Source of the DNA: Antedon mediterranea
Lineage: Eukaryota > Echinodermata > Crinoidea > Comatulida > Antedonidae
Direction: 5' to 3'
NCBI RefSeq assembly: GCF_964355755.1
Contig: NC_092670.1
Location: 9,611,201-9,675,200 of the forward strand
DNA: 64,000 bases
Shown here: positions 1-12,139 of the stretch, piece by piece
Layout of the letters: every line of letters starts with the position of its first letter
Numbering within the stretch: position 1 is the stretch's first letter
Translations under genes and position numbers: made by a program
The notes under the pieces: model-generated
Databases searched by the model: none
The model's input: only the letters and a program-made list of their open reading frames with translations
Told to the model about the DNA's origin: nothing

Positions 1-115
1 TATACAATTATATACTGAGATTGCAATATCAATGGATTTACCAGAGGATTAAGGGGATTGGATTATATCTGAGCAAGGGATTATAATAAGTGAAATATAG
101 TAATATTATACTTAC

Positions 116-3100
116 TTGTGCAAAACGTAGGTATGTGCAAAGAGCGATGGGTTCCAGTTCATATAAATAACATCAAAAAAATGACATAACGAGTCATAGT
201 CAATCCAAAAAACACCTGTAATTATATGCAAATATTTAACAAGTATGAAAACCCCACCTGTAATTATATGCAAATATTTAATAAGTATGAAAACCCCACC
301 TGTAATTACCGTATATGCAAATATTTAATAAGTATGAAACCCTCCCCCACCTGTAATTATATGCAAATACTCATTAATAAGTATTCAATCATAGGTGTAG
401 CTTGATTCTACCTCAAAGTTTAGTAATATTCGTTGATTACACAGATTCTTATAATTCATTTAATTACTAATGTCGTCATTGCCATTATTGTACAAAGGTA
501 TAGCACATTCATACACATACATATAGTATTAGTATTATGATTTGGTTATGAATATGATCATTTATAAACTGCATACCATTATCAAACTGTTGAGCATTTT
601 TAGGGTCAAAGTTGAGAGCTTTTTGTAGTTCTGGTGTCCAATGTTCTTCATCGAACTCTGAGAAGCGACCTTTCCACCTCAGATGACTCCATGGATTCTT
701 CAACTGAATCAATTTCTTTCCCTGAGTTTAAATCAATAAGTAATCAAATATTTGTTATGTCATCAAAGCTATCAGTAGAAATTCTAAACACAGAAGATGT
801 CGTTGAAGAAGAAATTGTGATTTTAAACTTTGACTAAACTCCAACAATTGAAGTCATGTATTTCTTTACCGAATACCATTTTCACATAAACCATGATTTA
901 TTACACGTTTTCATACCGTGAGAAATCAAAGGAGAGAAAGCAAAGTTGCACACTATTTGATTACTATGATTGGTCATATTAATATCCGGGCAATACATGC
1001 GCATGCAGTAACAACTCAGGACATCTCGGGACAAAAACAGGCCTCTCATTTGTGTATGTTTTTTCTCCCGAGATTTCACAGGGGTCTCTTGTCAAATTGC
1101 AAAAATTATCTTCACACTCTGCAAACCTGGTTATAACTTGTTACTTGAAAAAGGTATAAAAGAAAAACCACAATGTAATGATACCTTTATATCTCTTATA
1201 TCAAGCAAGGCATATGCATGAGTGGGAACCAATCCAGCCCTGTCAGCTTCTGCATCGGACATAACACCTGTTGCCACGGTGATTAGCACATTTCCGATGT
1301 GAAATCTAGAGTTCATCTTTGTGAACACCTCGTCTTTGTTGAAATCTTCACTATCAAGGCGAATGGGAACTCTATCTGGGATCCAACCTGTTAGGGCGTG
1401 CAGGTCAATATTCTAAAAAAAGTGTAGAAAACCCCTACTGTAGACATAGATTAACGTCATAAATGTGAACTTTTATGAAAATTGTTTTTCTTGGCAAGAT
1501 ATTACAATACATTTAAAGATATACTTTCCCTCAAAATCATGAAAATAATGTTGCAGTTTTGATTCAAGTTAGCAGCAAGTAGTGCTTAGGATAATTGTAC
1601 TACTGAGAAGACCTAGTTTTTCTTTGGCCGATATAATAATGATCTTACTGAGTTTGATCCCGGGAAGTCATAACCACCCATCACCTTCAGGTACGCCTTC
1701 TCCATGATGGATATCCAGAATTCATTGCGGTTGCTTGAGAAAGAGCAAAGTAGGCTACCATAGATATCTTCAGGTAAATAATCATCAATGATAACCTACA
1801 AATATAAATTTATTAATTGAATTGTTATCAATCACCTTTAAAAAGATAGTAATTATGTCAAAACCCAACTGAAAGGAACTAGTTGCGCAATAGCGCTTAT
1901 GTCGAATCAACTCAACAGAACCTGTAAGCGAGTGCTTACTTCTATGCTGCAACAATTATCTAGGTTACCATAACATAACACGCTTCAAAGTGAACTGAAA
2001 GTGCATTCAATTTAGGTCAGTTGCATTCAGTAGTTCGAAGCACTTATGTCAACACAAGCACACTGTAGAGTAGAACCAGCGGTGGCGCCAGGATCTTCCT
2101 GACGCGGGGGCTACATTCCCCGACGAGAGGGCTATGCGAGCATCAGTAGGCTGGGGGCCAGGGGGCCGCCAAGGGCCCCTGGTGGGGGTCCGGAAGCAAC
2201 GCGTTCTAGCGTCATTTGAGGTCATTTTATCAGATTTAGGGTAGCCATTTTTTCCATTTTTTATAATGCATAAATAAAATACTGCGTGCAAAAAAACGAT
2301 GTGCGATGACTGTTTCAATCCACATTTTTCAATTTAAAAAATAAAAGTTCAAAGAAAATTTAGAAAAATAGAGTTGGAGGTCCCGGAAATTGGACTTATT
2401 ATACTTCAAAACATGAAACAAAATATATAATATATATAACATGGTTGTGACTGATTCGTACAAAAGGATACCGCCAAGCAAGTGCGTACCTAGCTATTGT
2501 TTAGTAGTTGGATCGCTGGCAATAATGAATGCATAAAAGTGCATAATAGCCCTCTGACGAACTCTCATGGTCAATGGAACGTCGTGGTTTTCTAGGCGCT
2601 GAAGCTATATGAAGTGAACGCGAACGTTTTTTACTGTATATTATATTCCCCGACAAAAAATACCCGTGTTCCCCGACGGGGGGGCTAGGCTCCCCGACAA
2701 GGGGGCTAGAGCCCCCGTAGCCCCCCCGCTGGCGCCACCACTGGACTGGGTAGAACCACTCTTTTGGGACAACTCTAAAGCTTGGTTCCCACTAGGACGC
2801 AACGCAAGGACATAAGCGCAACACAAGTGAGTTGACTAATCACAAGGGAAATTTTTGATATCCCATCGCTTTAATAGGGGTTTTACTGTATTTAACTCTG
2901 TGCATTCTTCTTGCATTATACAAGTAAATATTTACACATAGCTACTGGAATCTTACCTTTCGTTTCACTCCATTGATGTGTAATATAACCATGTATTTAC
3001 CACAAGGATTATACACAGGATGGCCTTCTTTATTTTGTGGATATACAATACTAAAAAACAAATTAAACAGCATTGTTGTTAATAACCTGAACCTGAAGAC

Positions 3101-6100
3101 GTCGCTATACGATGATGTACTCGCACGTTGCTAATAAAAAGAGCTCTACATGGGTTGGGGACACCGGCGCTATACAAGTTTTAATTTATTATTTTTATTA
3201 TTATTTATTAATATTAATAATCAATAACAATATACAATACAGTGGTAACACTGTTGTCTGGTTTTGTAATAGAAGAGTTTGGAAATGTGAGAAAATGGTG
3301 GTTTGGTAGAGTTTCTTGTTATCAGGCAGTTATTGTTCATTGATTTTTTAAATTTATTTATTTGTTATTTAATACGCATCCAACAGCGAGTAACCCAATT
3401 ACAGGATGGATAAACTATTTCATTATTTTATAATGCTTATAAACTAAGTCTCATTAAGGCTTAGGGAGTCGAGTTCAAAGAGTCGTGATTTACAACACTG
3501 GCACTAGGATTGGAAGGCAAACATGTTAACCACCAAGCTACAGCTTCACTACAAATCTTACTTCCTTTAATATTACATAATTTAAAACAGTTGCAATACT
3601 TATAGTCTAGTAGGAAGGAGGGGTTACCGTGCACCCCCATGATGTATTTTTTTAATGTACATTTTTGTAATCCTGAATATATGTAATTAACATTTTTTGA
3701 TGTTCCCAAGACGAAATATTGTCCCATGGGGTTTTTTGGGGGCCATTTTGGTGGCCATCTTGGATTTATCAAAATCATAAATATAGACGGTACTTGACAA
3801 AGACTGATCATAGAGGTCTGATTTTGGTCTTAAATTGTTCAGAATATGCACATTTCTATGTACTATAATGAAAAGTTTTTGTTCAAAATGGCCGTAAATG
3901 CCACTTTTGACCTTTGACCTTGTTTTTACATAAGGGTCATATCTTGGTAACCCCTGGTCATAAAGATTTTATTTTTGTCTTAAATTGTTCAGAATATCCA
4001 TATTTATATTCGCTTTAATGGAACATATTTTTGAAATTTGAAGGGAAATATCATTTTTGACCTTTGACATTATTGCATAACGATTTTCGCAATAATTTAG
4101 GTTATTTTTGTATTCGACCTATATCTTGACAACGAGTGATCATAGAGGTTTGATTTTGGTCTTATATTGTTCAGAATATGCACTTTCCTATGTACTATAA
4201 TAAAACATTTTCATACAAAATGACCGGAAATACGACTTTTGACCTTTGACCTCGTTTTTACATAAGGGTCATATCTCGTTAACCAATGGTCATAATGATT
4301 TTATTTTTGTTTTAAATTGTTCGGAGTATCCATATTTATATTAGCTTTAATGAAACATATTTTTGAAATTTGATGGAAAATATCACTTTTGACCTTTGAC
4401 ATTATTTCCACCCGAGGGTCATATCTCGGTAACCCCTGGTCATAAAGACTTTATTTTTGTCATAAATTGTTCAGAATATCCATATTTATATAAGATTTAA
4501 TGAAACATATTTTTGAAAGTTGGCAGGAAATACAACTTTTGACCTTTTACCTTGTTTCCACCCGAGGGTCATATCTCGGTAACCCCTGGTCATAAAGACT
4601 TTATTTTTGTCATAAATTGTTCAGAATATCCAGGAGTGAGGACCTCAATTTTCACAGAATTCTTATATAGTAAGAATGTTTCTGTTTTCAAAATAAAACT
4701 ATGTATATGTAGGTCTACATAACTACTCATTCAAAACCCATTTATCAAGTTACTGCAATAGATGTTCAGTCATCGTCCACCTCAAATTCAATTTCTTGTT
4801 CATCATCTTCATACTCTTTCAACTCCATGGTCGTTTTCTCAACTAGATCAATAAGATGGGCTGAAAGAATAGGACTGCATGACCAGACTGTCCTGTCACC
4901 ATGCCCTTGTAGTTCATTCATACTAGTGTGATATCTTGTTTTAATGATTAAATGACAGTTTGGCACGCCCTACATCAGGAAATTTCCAAATAAGAGGAAG
5001 TGCCTTCATCTAACCCTCTAAGGTCAAATGTATAGAGGACATATTCCTGGTCAACTTCATGATATACAAATTTATGTTTCTGTCAAGCCCCGTCAGACTG
5101 AGATTCTGACCGCCGTAAAACGTTTAGAAGCATGCACTGCTGAGATTAGGACATGGATGGGCTTAAACTTCCTCAAGCTTAATGAAAAGACCGAGGCATT
5201 CGTATTTGGAGTGGATTTGCGTGTTCAATTTAAGATCCTGCTGGTGCTCCGATGCATAAATAGTTGCGCTCTCAAATACCTCTCAGAATGATCGACAATC
5301 AATAAGAGAAAGCGAGAAATAAGATCTAGTCATCAGGTGCTACTGGACATTCAGAGGCGCAAACATAGTTGGGGAGACCGGACTTTCAGTACTGCTGGAA
5401 CCACCTATCTTTGAACATTAAACAAACATCATTATTGAGCACCTTTAAGTCACTACTCAAAACTCACACTTTCTGATATTTTTGGTAGCACCATGAGCAA
5501 TGACTGTTGGAATGGCGCTATATAAATCGAATGATTGATTGATTGATTGATTGATTAGTAGCATCTTCTGACCGCTTAGTATTTATTGTATTACTGTACT
5601 GAATACTCAGTAAATGGCTGTAGACAGGCAGCCCAGATACATTTGGTTAGATGAGCTAGGTACCAATATCTGACTATTTAAGTGTGTTAATTGGAGGTCA
5701 CTTGAAGTCAATGTAAATGGAAGTCTGCCGGGTACCCCCTGCTGCGTCTATACCGGGGGGCACGAAAGGTGCTAACAAATCGGCACCAATTAGATGAGAG
5801 AGATACCACCTAATTTCACCACCATGGGATGCCCATTTGCAACCTATATACCAAAATCATATCACTAAACATTTTGTCCTCTGCAATAGGCCCACCAGAC
5901 CCCCCTCCCCCCACGAGGGAGGGCCTACAAATGGTGATAGCATAGCTGAGTGAGGTACCACTCAAAATTAATGCCAAATGAACAAGTTGTGTTCATACAA
6001 TACTAAATGGGTAACGACAGACTAAAAGTTCGACTAGAGACCCCCCCCCCCTTTCCCACAAATGGCCTAGATTAGATATTGTAGATACCACCAGCAGCCA

Positions 6101-9100
6101 ATGTTATATGATTTAGCACATAGTAAGAAATACCAAATGACCTATTACAGACTATCTGTACACTGCCTTGGCCCTGGCAGACCCCTCTAAAGTTCGACTA
6201 GAGACCTCCCTTCCCACAAATGGCCTAGATTAGATATTGTAGATACCACCAGCAGCCAATGTTATATGATTTAGCACATAGTAAGAAATACCAAATGACC
6301 TATTACAGACTATCTGTACACTGCCTTGGCCCTGGCAGACCCCTCTAAAGTTCGACTAACGACCCCCTTCTCCCAACTAGCCTAGCTTAGATATTGTAGA
6401 TACCACCAGCAACCAATGTTATATGATTTAGCACATTGTAAGGAATACCAAATGACCTCTATTACAAACTATCTGTACACTGCCTTGGCCCTGGCAGACC
6501 CCTCTAAATGTTGACTAGAGACCCTCTTCCTCCAACTAGTCTAGCTTAGATATTGTAGATACCACCAGCAACCAATGTTATATGATTTAGCACATTGTAA
6601 GGAATACCAACCTATTACAAACTATCTGTACCCTGCCTTGGCCCTGGCAGACCCTCTAAAGTTTGACCATAAGTATACCGTGCGTAACCTTAGATATTGT
6701 AGATACCACCAGCAATCAATGCCAACATTAAAAGTCTTTCGGAGATTATGGCCTTGTGAGAAACACTCATCCACTAAATATAAAAATTTGGGTCCGATAT
6801 TGGTCTTTACGTTTTGCTGTACGGAGGATTGAACCAAATGATGTTTCTGTTTCGGGTTTTCTTTTTGGTTGCTTGTTCAGGTGTAGCTCATGTTCATATC
6901 CATTATGTGCTTCTTGGTACTGAGGTATTGCTGCATTAAACGAATTTTCATCGGATGAGATGTTTGAAGAGTCGTTTATTTATTGCTAGTGGTATATTGC
7001 GTAATTGGTGGCCGATGATTACTTTCACGATGTACATATAATGGCGTGATGTTTGGTTTGGTGTATATGGGTGGAAGGTACCTGTCCTCAGATCCAGTGT
7101 TATGTCAAGAATACCATCCACGTGTAAAATACAATTATCCCCTTTTCTTTCCCTAAATTTTCCATTATTTAATGAAGAATAGAATTTGATTAGAATGTAT
7201 TTTTGTAGCCGTCTATCAGTACTGTTTCCAAAATAAATTAAGATTATGAAGATGTTGACATTAATTTTGTTATTGTCTCAATTTATGACAAAAATAAAGT
7301 CTTTATGACCAGGGGTTACCGAGATATGACCCTCGGGTGGAAATAATGTCAAAAGTGATATTTTCCATCAAATTTCAAAAATATGTTTCATTAAATCTTA
7401 TATAAATATGGATATTCTGAACAATTTATGACAAAAATAAAGTCTTTATGACCAGGGGTTACCGAGATATGACCCTCGGGTGGAAATAATGTCAAAGGTC
7501 AAAAATGATATTTTCCATCAAATTTCAAAAATATGTTTCATTAAAGCTAATATAAATATGGATACTCTGAACAATTTAAAACAAAAATAAAATCATTATG
7601 ACCATTGGTTACCGAGATATGACCCTTATGTAAAAACGAGGTCAAAGGTCAAAAGTCGTATTTCCGGTCATTTTGTATGAAAATGTTTTATTATAGTACA
7701 TAGGAAAGTGCATATTCTGAACAATATAAGACCAAAATCAAACCTCTATGATCACTCGTTGTCAAGATATAGGTCGAATACAAAAATAACCTAAATTATT
7801 GCGAAAATCGTTATGGAATAATGTCAAAGGTCAAAAATGATATTTACCGTCAAATTTCAAAAATATGTTCCATTAAAGCGAATATAAAAATGGATATTCT
7901 GAACAATTTAAGACAAAAATAAAATCTTTATGACCAGGGGTTACCAAGATATGACCCTTATGTAAAAACAAGGTCAAAGGTCAAAAGTGGCATTTACGGC
8001 CATTTTGAACAAAAACTTTTCATTATAGTACATAGAAATGTGCATATTCTGAACAATTTAAGACCAAAATCAGACCTCTATGATCAGTCTTTGTCAAGTA
8101 CCGTCTATATTTATGATTTTGATAAATCCAAGATGGCCACCAAAATGGCCCTCAAAAAACCCCATGGGACAATATTTCGTCTTGGGAACATCAAAAAATG
8201 TTAATTACATATATTCAGGATTACAAAAATGTACATTAAAAAAATACATCATGGGGGTGCACGGTAACCCCTCCTTCCTACCCTACTATTACTTTGATAT
8301 TAATTTCTTCTTAAATCTTCTTTCATAATTTGCAGATATTGCTAATGAAGCTACAAACGAGCAATCTGTTACAATTGTCTGTAAATAAAAAAAAAACAAA
8401 AAAAAGCATGATTAAGAATTTAGATTTTGGTGTAGTGTGGTAGAGTCAGAATTTGAAGCCGGTAGTATCGTTTACATATAGTACATAAAGAACTTGGTAC
8501 ACTATAGGAAAGGGAGAGGATTGTCTATCGTTGTACTGATCTGGTAGGCGCTGCACTGCTGGCTGCCGTGGGTTCATGGAAGGCCTAATCTGAATTTTCT
8601 TAGTTTCCAGCTAAGCTTGAGGACCAGAATAAATACCTTTACCTTTAGATTGGTAGACAAGAATGTTAATAAGCAATAAACAACTTACTTGCTTGATACT
8701 AAAGCTAGAAATTGTTAGGATCATATGAGGATCAGATGAGATGTCTTCGATTCGAACCCATCTTTTAAAGCGTTCCTTCTGTTTTGGTGACAGTGCTAAT
8801 TTTCCTGCCTTATCTCTAAAATTTGAAAGACAAAATATGTTGATAAATATACTACTGTAAATGCTTCAGATGACGTCTGTTTGCTTTTTCAATAAATACA
8901 GCTACTTTTTCTGGTGGTTTGGTTTTTAGAAGAGTCCGAGTTCATGGAAGGTGGCGGCTAGAGTGCTGGCTAGATAGTTGGCTGATGTTCGTCTACTATC
9001 GCCTTTAAATCTGCCTTGAAAACTCATCTTTGTCTTCAGATTGAGCTCTCTCATACACCGCGCCTTTGATTACTTACTGCTGGAGTTGGCGCGTTACAAA

Positions 9101-12100
9101 TTCATACTATTATAATTATTATTAGAAGGCCAAACTTGAGATATAAACAAAAACTTCTAAACTAAATATTAAGTTAAAATGAACACTTACTCAAATGAAA
9201 TTGGGTAGCCGAACCTTTCACGTAAATCTGCATGCGACATGAATGGAACGTACTCTCGTCCATTGACAAATGATGTCCTCCTAAAAAGGTACCAAAATGA
9301 CATTTACAAATAACTTTTGATATTAAAGGTACTGAATATAACGGCCAAGGTTCAGGTACGTTGTAAGTATTGTAAAATAGTTACCCCTTGATAATTCTGT
9401 AGGTATCTTAGTAGCAGGGATTTAGCAGCAAGGTAATAGGTAAGCATGAATTTTTTCAAAGTAAATTGTTGGCCTACACACAGCTAATAAACTGTACAAC
9501 ACTGTATGCGCTTGCAGTGCTTTAGTCTTATTCAAAGCATACCTGAGCACTGCAATTTCTTCAGGGGTATATTTTCCCCCTCCTCCTCCTCCTCCGCTAC
9601 TGGTACCACCACTACCTCCTCCTCCTATCTGTGGTTTAGCATTCTTTGAAGCCCCTATACTTCTTGTTCTCTTTGGTGATTTATCCCCTGTTGTGGAAGA
9701 GGCAGTTTTTGCCTCACCATCATCTTCTGGGGAGTGAGATGGAACGCTTGGAAGATTCAGAAGAGGAGCTGATGGTTTAATCTCCTTTTGTTTTTTTAAT
9801 GATTCAGCTCTACAAAAAAAAGTTTGCATTTTTGATATACTACTGATTGGTAACTCTGAACAAAAATGGTTTGTGTGTAGCATTAAAGTAAAAGACAGCT
9901 GCCTAGCCTAGATAGATAATGGAAGCATTTAATTGAACAGGTACTAAAAAACTAGATAGGTACTAGCCTAGTCAACTCTCCGAATACTCTAGACATCTTT
10001 GGGCTGGGCTAATATGTTTGGTTTCTAGTTCTTGGTAGGCTAGTTCTTGTATTCTGAATGTGTTTTAGTAATGGCAAGAAAGGATTTGGACATCAAGAAA
10101 AGTCTGGTTTTCGGAGAGTTCTTTAGTTTTTTTTAGAGTTGGCTGTACATACCAAACTATGAATAATTGTGATAATAAACACTTACCTATCTAATGCTTG
10201 AGTTGCTAATTTTTCTAATTTTCCTTTTAATTGCTGATCTTTAGTTGTTTTTCTCTGCAAATATAAAATAATATCTTAATTTTCTGAAAAATGTCTTCAA
10301 CAATCTATTTTATTTTAAAATTAATTTTATCCTAAGAAAGAAATTTTTACAAAATTTAGGGCATTGAAATAGTAGATATAATGTTGTATTAAACCTGCTG
10401 TTTTAATAGAAATTGTGTTTGCTCTAAGCATAGTGATATCTGATATCTCAGACACAAATATTACCAATTCATATCTGGCACAAATAAATGGTCTAAAATT
10501 AGAGGATTTTAATAGCACAAATAAAGACAATGCTCACAGCCTCAATGCAAATTTCTGCAGCCTCCATATACATGGTAGCTGCATCGTCATGGTTACCCTC
10601 ATCATCTTCATTAAAAGCTTGACGAATCAAGAAGTTTGCTTTCTCCATAGCTGTGTCCTCTTTGCTCTTCTTTTTTACGTCGTCTTTTGATGATGAAGAT
10701 GTTGATACTACAAAAAATATGCCACAAATATTATTAAAGAGTTAAAAAGAGAATGATTTAAATATGCTTTGAATTGTAGTAGAATCACTCCTAACCTCTG
10801 TCTACACTATCAAACTAATTTGATGTGTCCAAATATGGTTGTAATATGACATCATTGGGTCTATATATGGGCACATTACTTTTTTTGGTCACATAAAGTT
10901 TGATAGTGTAGACAGAGCTTTGAACGCAAGACAAACAATTTCCATACATGTTTTAAAAATATGGCCAATCCATATTTAGGGAAACTCCTTTTAGAGGACA
11001 CTTTGTGTCCCAAAGGTGTCCACTTAATAATAATAGTGGTTCTACCATAGTGGTTTTTTTTTTAAACAGGACTCACAAATTAAAGCTAGAATTAAGATTA
11101 AATATTACTAGATTAGTTTTATATTGTTTTTTCAAGGTTTGCATGGCAAAATCATATGTTGATATAAGTTTGCGGTACACCACGTATGTTAGTTCTAAAA
11201 AGAACTGTTGAGTCCACTCTTGATGCAAAGCATATTGATCTAAACGTCGAGAAACTCAACAGTTCTTTTCAGAACTAACATACGTGGTGTACCGCAAACT
11301 TAGATTAGTTTTACCTTACAGCACATTCAGATAATAATCGTCGTGAAAATATGGAAACAAACACCTATTACACATTAGGAACATACAGTACGAAGCACAG
11401 TATAAACACAAACAGGACATGAAGATGAATAGAAATTGAATCAATAAATTTGGTTAAATTCAAATAATTTACTTTGTAACAAACAATTAATAATTATCGT
11501 GATTGAACTTACTCGCTTTCTTAAGATCTTCAACTCTCTTGACATACATGGAATATTTACTAGAAAGATCTAAAGTAGGATTGGCCAGAGAAGCATTGAA
11601 CATGGCCTGAATTGCCTCCTATAAAAAAACCAAATGATTTGTAAATAAACAGTAACAGGAAAAAAAATGATTAAAACAGTGGGATCGAATACGTTCTTGC
11701 GTTGCATTCTAATGGCAACCAAGCTTGAATTTTCAGTATTTATTGGTACTCACTTTACAATCAGTGGCACACACCTTTGAATTCAGCATCTTCCAGCTTA
11801 TTTTAAGCCTCCCACTTTAAACATAGCACCCCTGCTCAATTCAAGTAGGTCTACTGTTTTTTAATTCACCTATAAATTTGTGACACTATCATATTCTCTA
11901 TAAATTACATCCCTTGAGCTGATACTTACAACATAATAAAATATGGCAGTTCGTGACTGACCAATAGAATCGTAATGCGTTGCTTTATTTGCAAAATCCA
12001 AGGCATCACGTAGTAAGTCTGAAGCATGTCTCTCAGCTGATACGCTTAACTCCTGTGGCACGTCAGCACTAGAAGATGGCATTGATGGGGGTAAGTCCGG

Positions 12101-12139
12101 ATCCGGCATAAACCTCTGCGTAAAATCAGTCCAAAACAT
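116..12139 (-). CDS. CAPN7: Calpain-7 (CAPN7/PalBH), 13 exons, C-terminal part beyond the window
   Basis: Cytosolic papain-fold cysteine protease whose N-terminal MIT domains bind ESCRT-III proteins. Exons on the minus strand: 11930-12139, 11513-11618, 10538-10707, 10187-10254, 9543-9809, 9191-9280, 8689-8815, 8293-8378, 2957-3050, 1649-1795, 1185-1412, 577-721, 116-215. All junctions are GT..AG and in phase, giving about 612 residues. MIT-like helices lie at residues 35-70 and 100-160, followed by a Lys/Ser/Gly-rich linker (about 186-260). The catalytic triad is Cys352 (TDCSF), His520 (PTHAY) and Asn540 (LKNPW); the 168- and 20-residue spacings equal those I recall for human CAPN7. The exon at 116-215 reads VFWIDYD...VIYMNWNP, just after the protease core. 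The C-terminal C2-like domains must lie left of position 116. The start ATG at 12137-12139 is the first in the MIT exon; the leader before MIT is longer than in human. Identity is firm; exact N-terminus is less so. Confidence 0.93.
213..375. repeat. Tandem repeat copying a splice-acceptor segment, CAPN7 intron 12
   Basis: Four units begin at 213, 255, 297 and 348 (periods 42, 42 and 51). Each starts CACCTGTAATTA and continues with ATGCAAATA and AGTATGAAA-type sequence. Read on the minus strand, each unit ends in AATTACAG followed by GTG, the same acceptor used by the CAPN7 exon starting at 215, so three extra acceptor-like sites lie just upstream of the real one. Confidence 0.8.
2078..2749. 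mobile_element. Non-autonomous hAT-like DNA element, CAPN7 intron 9
   Basis: The segment begins AGCGGTGGCGCCAG and carries CTGGCGCCACCACT near its right end, forming short terminal inverted repeats. The 8-base direct repeat GTAGAACC flanks it at 2070-2077 and 2750-2757, the target-duplication length of hAT transposons. The inside has GC-rich CCCCGAC runs near both ends and no transposase-like reading frame. Six extra bases lie between the right inverted repeat and the duplication, so the right end is slightly uncertain. Confidence 0.65.
3455..3560 (-). repeat. tRNA-like SINE fragment
   Basis: On the minus strand this reads like a decayed tRNA-derived head, with an A-box-like TAGCTTGGTGGTTAA followed by an anticodon-arm-like stretch. 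The B box is poor and no 3' tail is recognisable. It sits just left of the large foldback element. Confidence 0.35.
3611..4619 (+). repeat. Left inverted arm of foldback copy 1
   Basis: Reverse complement of 7279-8280 with scattered substitutions. It contains at least four tandem sub-repeats; perfect TGACCTTTGACCT motifs fall at 3908-3920 and 4240-4252, with degenerate versions near 4060, 4391 and 4541. Confidence 0.85.
4766..4973 (-). other. Exon-like ORF inside foldback copy 1, function unknown
   Basis: On the minus strand an acceptor-like TGATGTAG is followed by about 68 open codons ending in TGA at the low-coordinate end. The product starts near [20 protein letters not shown] and ends in a strongly acidic tail ([16 protein letters not shown]). 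The acidic C-terminus and the acceptor make it look like the last coding exon of some gene, either captured by the element or part of its lost transposase. I do not recognise the family, and no matching upstream exon was found in the internal region. Confidence 0.4.
5000..5560 (+). mobile_element. 3' end of an L2/CR1-type LINE, 5'-truncated
   Basis: An 87-codon frame at 5028-5288 contains [19 protein letters not shown], the block that follows the catalytic motif in L2/CR1 reverse transcriptases. The copy ends in GGCGCTATATAAATCGAATG and then an ATTG repeat, the usual 3' tail of such LINEs. It is a dead fragment lacking the catalytic domain, inserted inside the foldback element. Confidence 0.7.
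5600..6000 (+). repeat. Internal module X of the foldback family
   Basis: The stretch holds GGTACCCCCTGCTGCG, a block rich in CACCACCATGGGATGCCC, and a CCCCCCTCCCCCCACGAGG stretch. Its reverse complement reappears in two pieces at 41340-41475 and 49860-50100, which identifies the second large element as the same family and dates the LINE cluster as a later insertion. Confidence 0.75.
6013..6720 (+). repeat. Tandem array of a roughly 160-bp unit
   Basis: About four and a half units share GCCTTGGCCCTGGCAGACCC, AGATATTGTAGATACCACC and ATGTTATATGATTTAGCACA. The unit is nearly identical between neighbours, implying recent homogenisation. The reverse-complement array is at 40920-41335. Confidence 0.9.
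7279..8280 (-). repeat. Right inverted arm of foldback copy 1
   Basis: Inverted copy of 3611-4619. AGGTCAAAGGTCA occurs perfectly at 7639-7651 and 7971-7983. The arm stops next to CAPN7 exon 8, so it could fold with the left arm in CAPN7 pre-mRNA. Confidence 0.85.
8500..8645 (+). repeat. SINE-like 3' end fragment
   Basis: It ends AAGCTTGAGGACCAGAATAA then ATACCTTTACCTTTA. The CTTTAC-type tail matches the better preserved SINE at 17981-18187, and a reversed trace of TTTATTCTGGTCCTTAAGC lies near 22850. Low information; possibly shared by a LINE. Confidence 0.4.
10796..10918. mobile_element. Short palindromic MITE (CTCTGTCTACACTATC family), copy 1
   Basis: Ends CTCTGTCTACACTATCAAAC and GTTTGATAGTGTAGACAGAG are reverse complements around a roughly 80-bp middle containing TATATATGGGCACAT. 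Other copies lie at 20601-20724 and 22420-22548. It sits in CAPN7 intron 2. Confidence 0.85.
11165..11302. mobile_element. Hairpin MITE with 48-bp inverted repeats
   Basis: 11165-11212 and 11255-11302 are reverse complements with one visible mismatch, starting TAAGTTTGCGGTACACC; the 42-bp spacer is not coding. It lies in CAPN7 intron 2. The near-perfect arms suggest a recent insertion or selection to keep the hairpin. Confidence 0.85.

Larger units (their letters stand above)
3611..8280. mobile_element. Large foldback element, copy 1, CAPN7 intron 8
   Basis: A 4.7-kb insertion between CAPN7 exons 8 and 9. Its inverted arms (3611-4619 and 7279-8280, each about 1.0 kb) begin at GGAAGGAGGGGTTACCG and may be flanked by TA. 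Each arm is built of roughly 150-190-bp sub-repeats containing phrases such as ATATCTCGGTAACC, TTCAGAATATCC and TTTGACCTTTGACC. Between the arms lie an exon-like minus-strand ORF, an L2-like LINE end and a 160-bp tandem array. No transposase was recognised. The same arrangement recurs near 39.5-51.3 kb. CAPN7 exon 8 ends at 8293, only 13 bases from the right arm. Confidence 0.8.

Noticed and set aside
213-375. CRISPR-like regularly spaced repeat
   Set aside because: Units are contiguous without unique spacers and the genome is eukaryotic.
2641-2826. Gly/Ser-rich minus-strand ORF
   Set aside because: Low-complexity translation of the GC-rich end of the hAT-like element.
9422-9883. A 153-codon minus-strand frame covering CAPN7 exon 5
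   Set aside because: Only 9543-9809 is coding; both ends run past good splice sites into introns.
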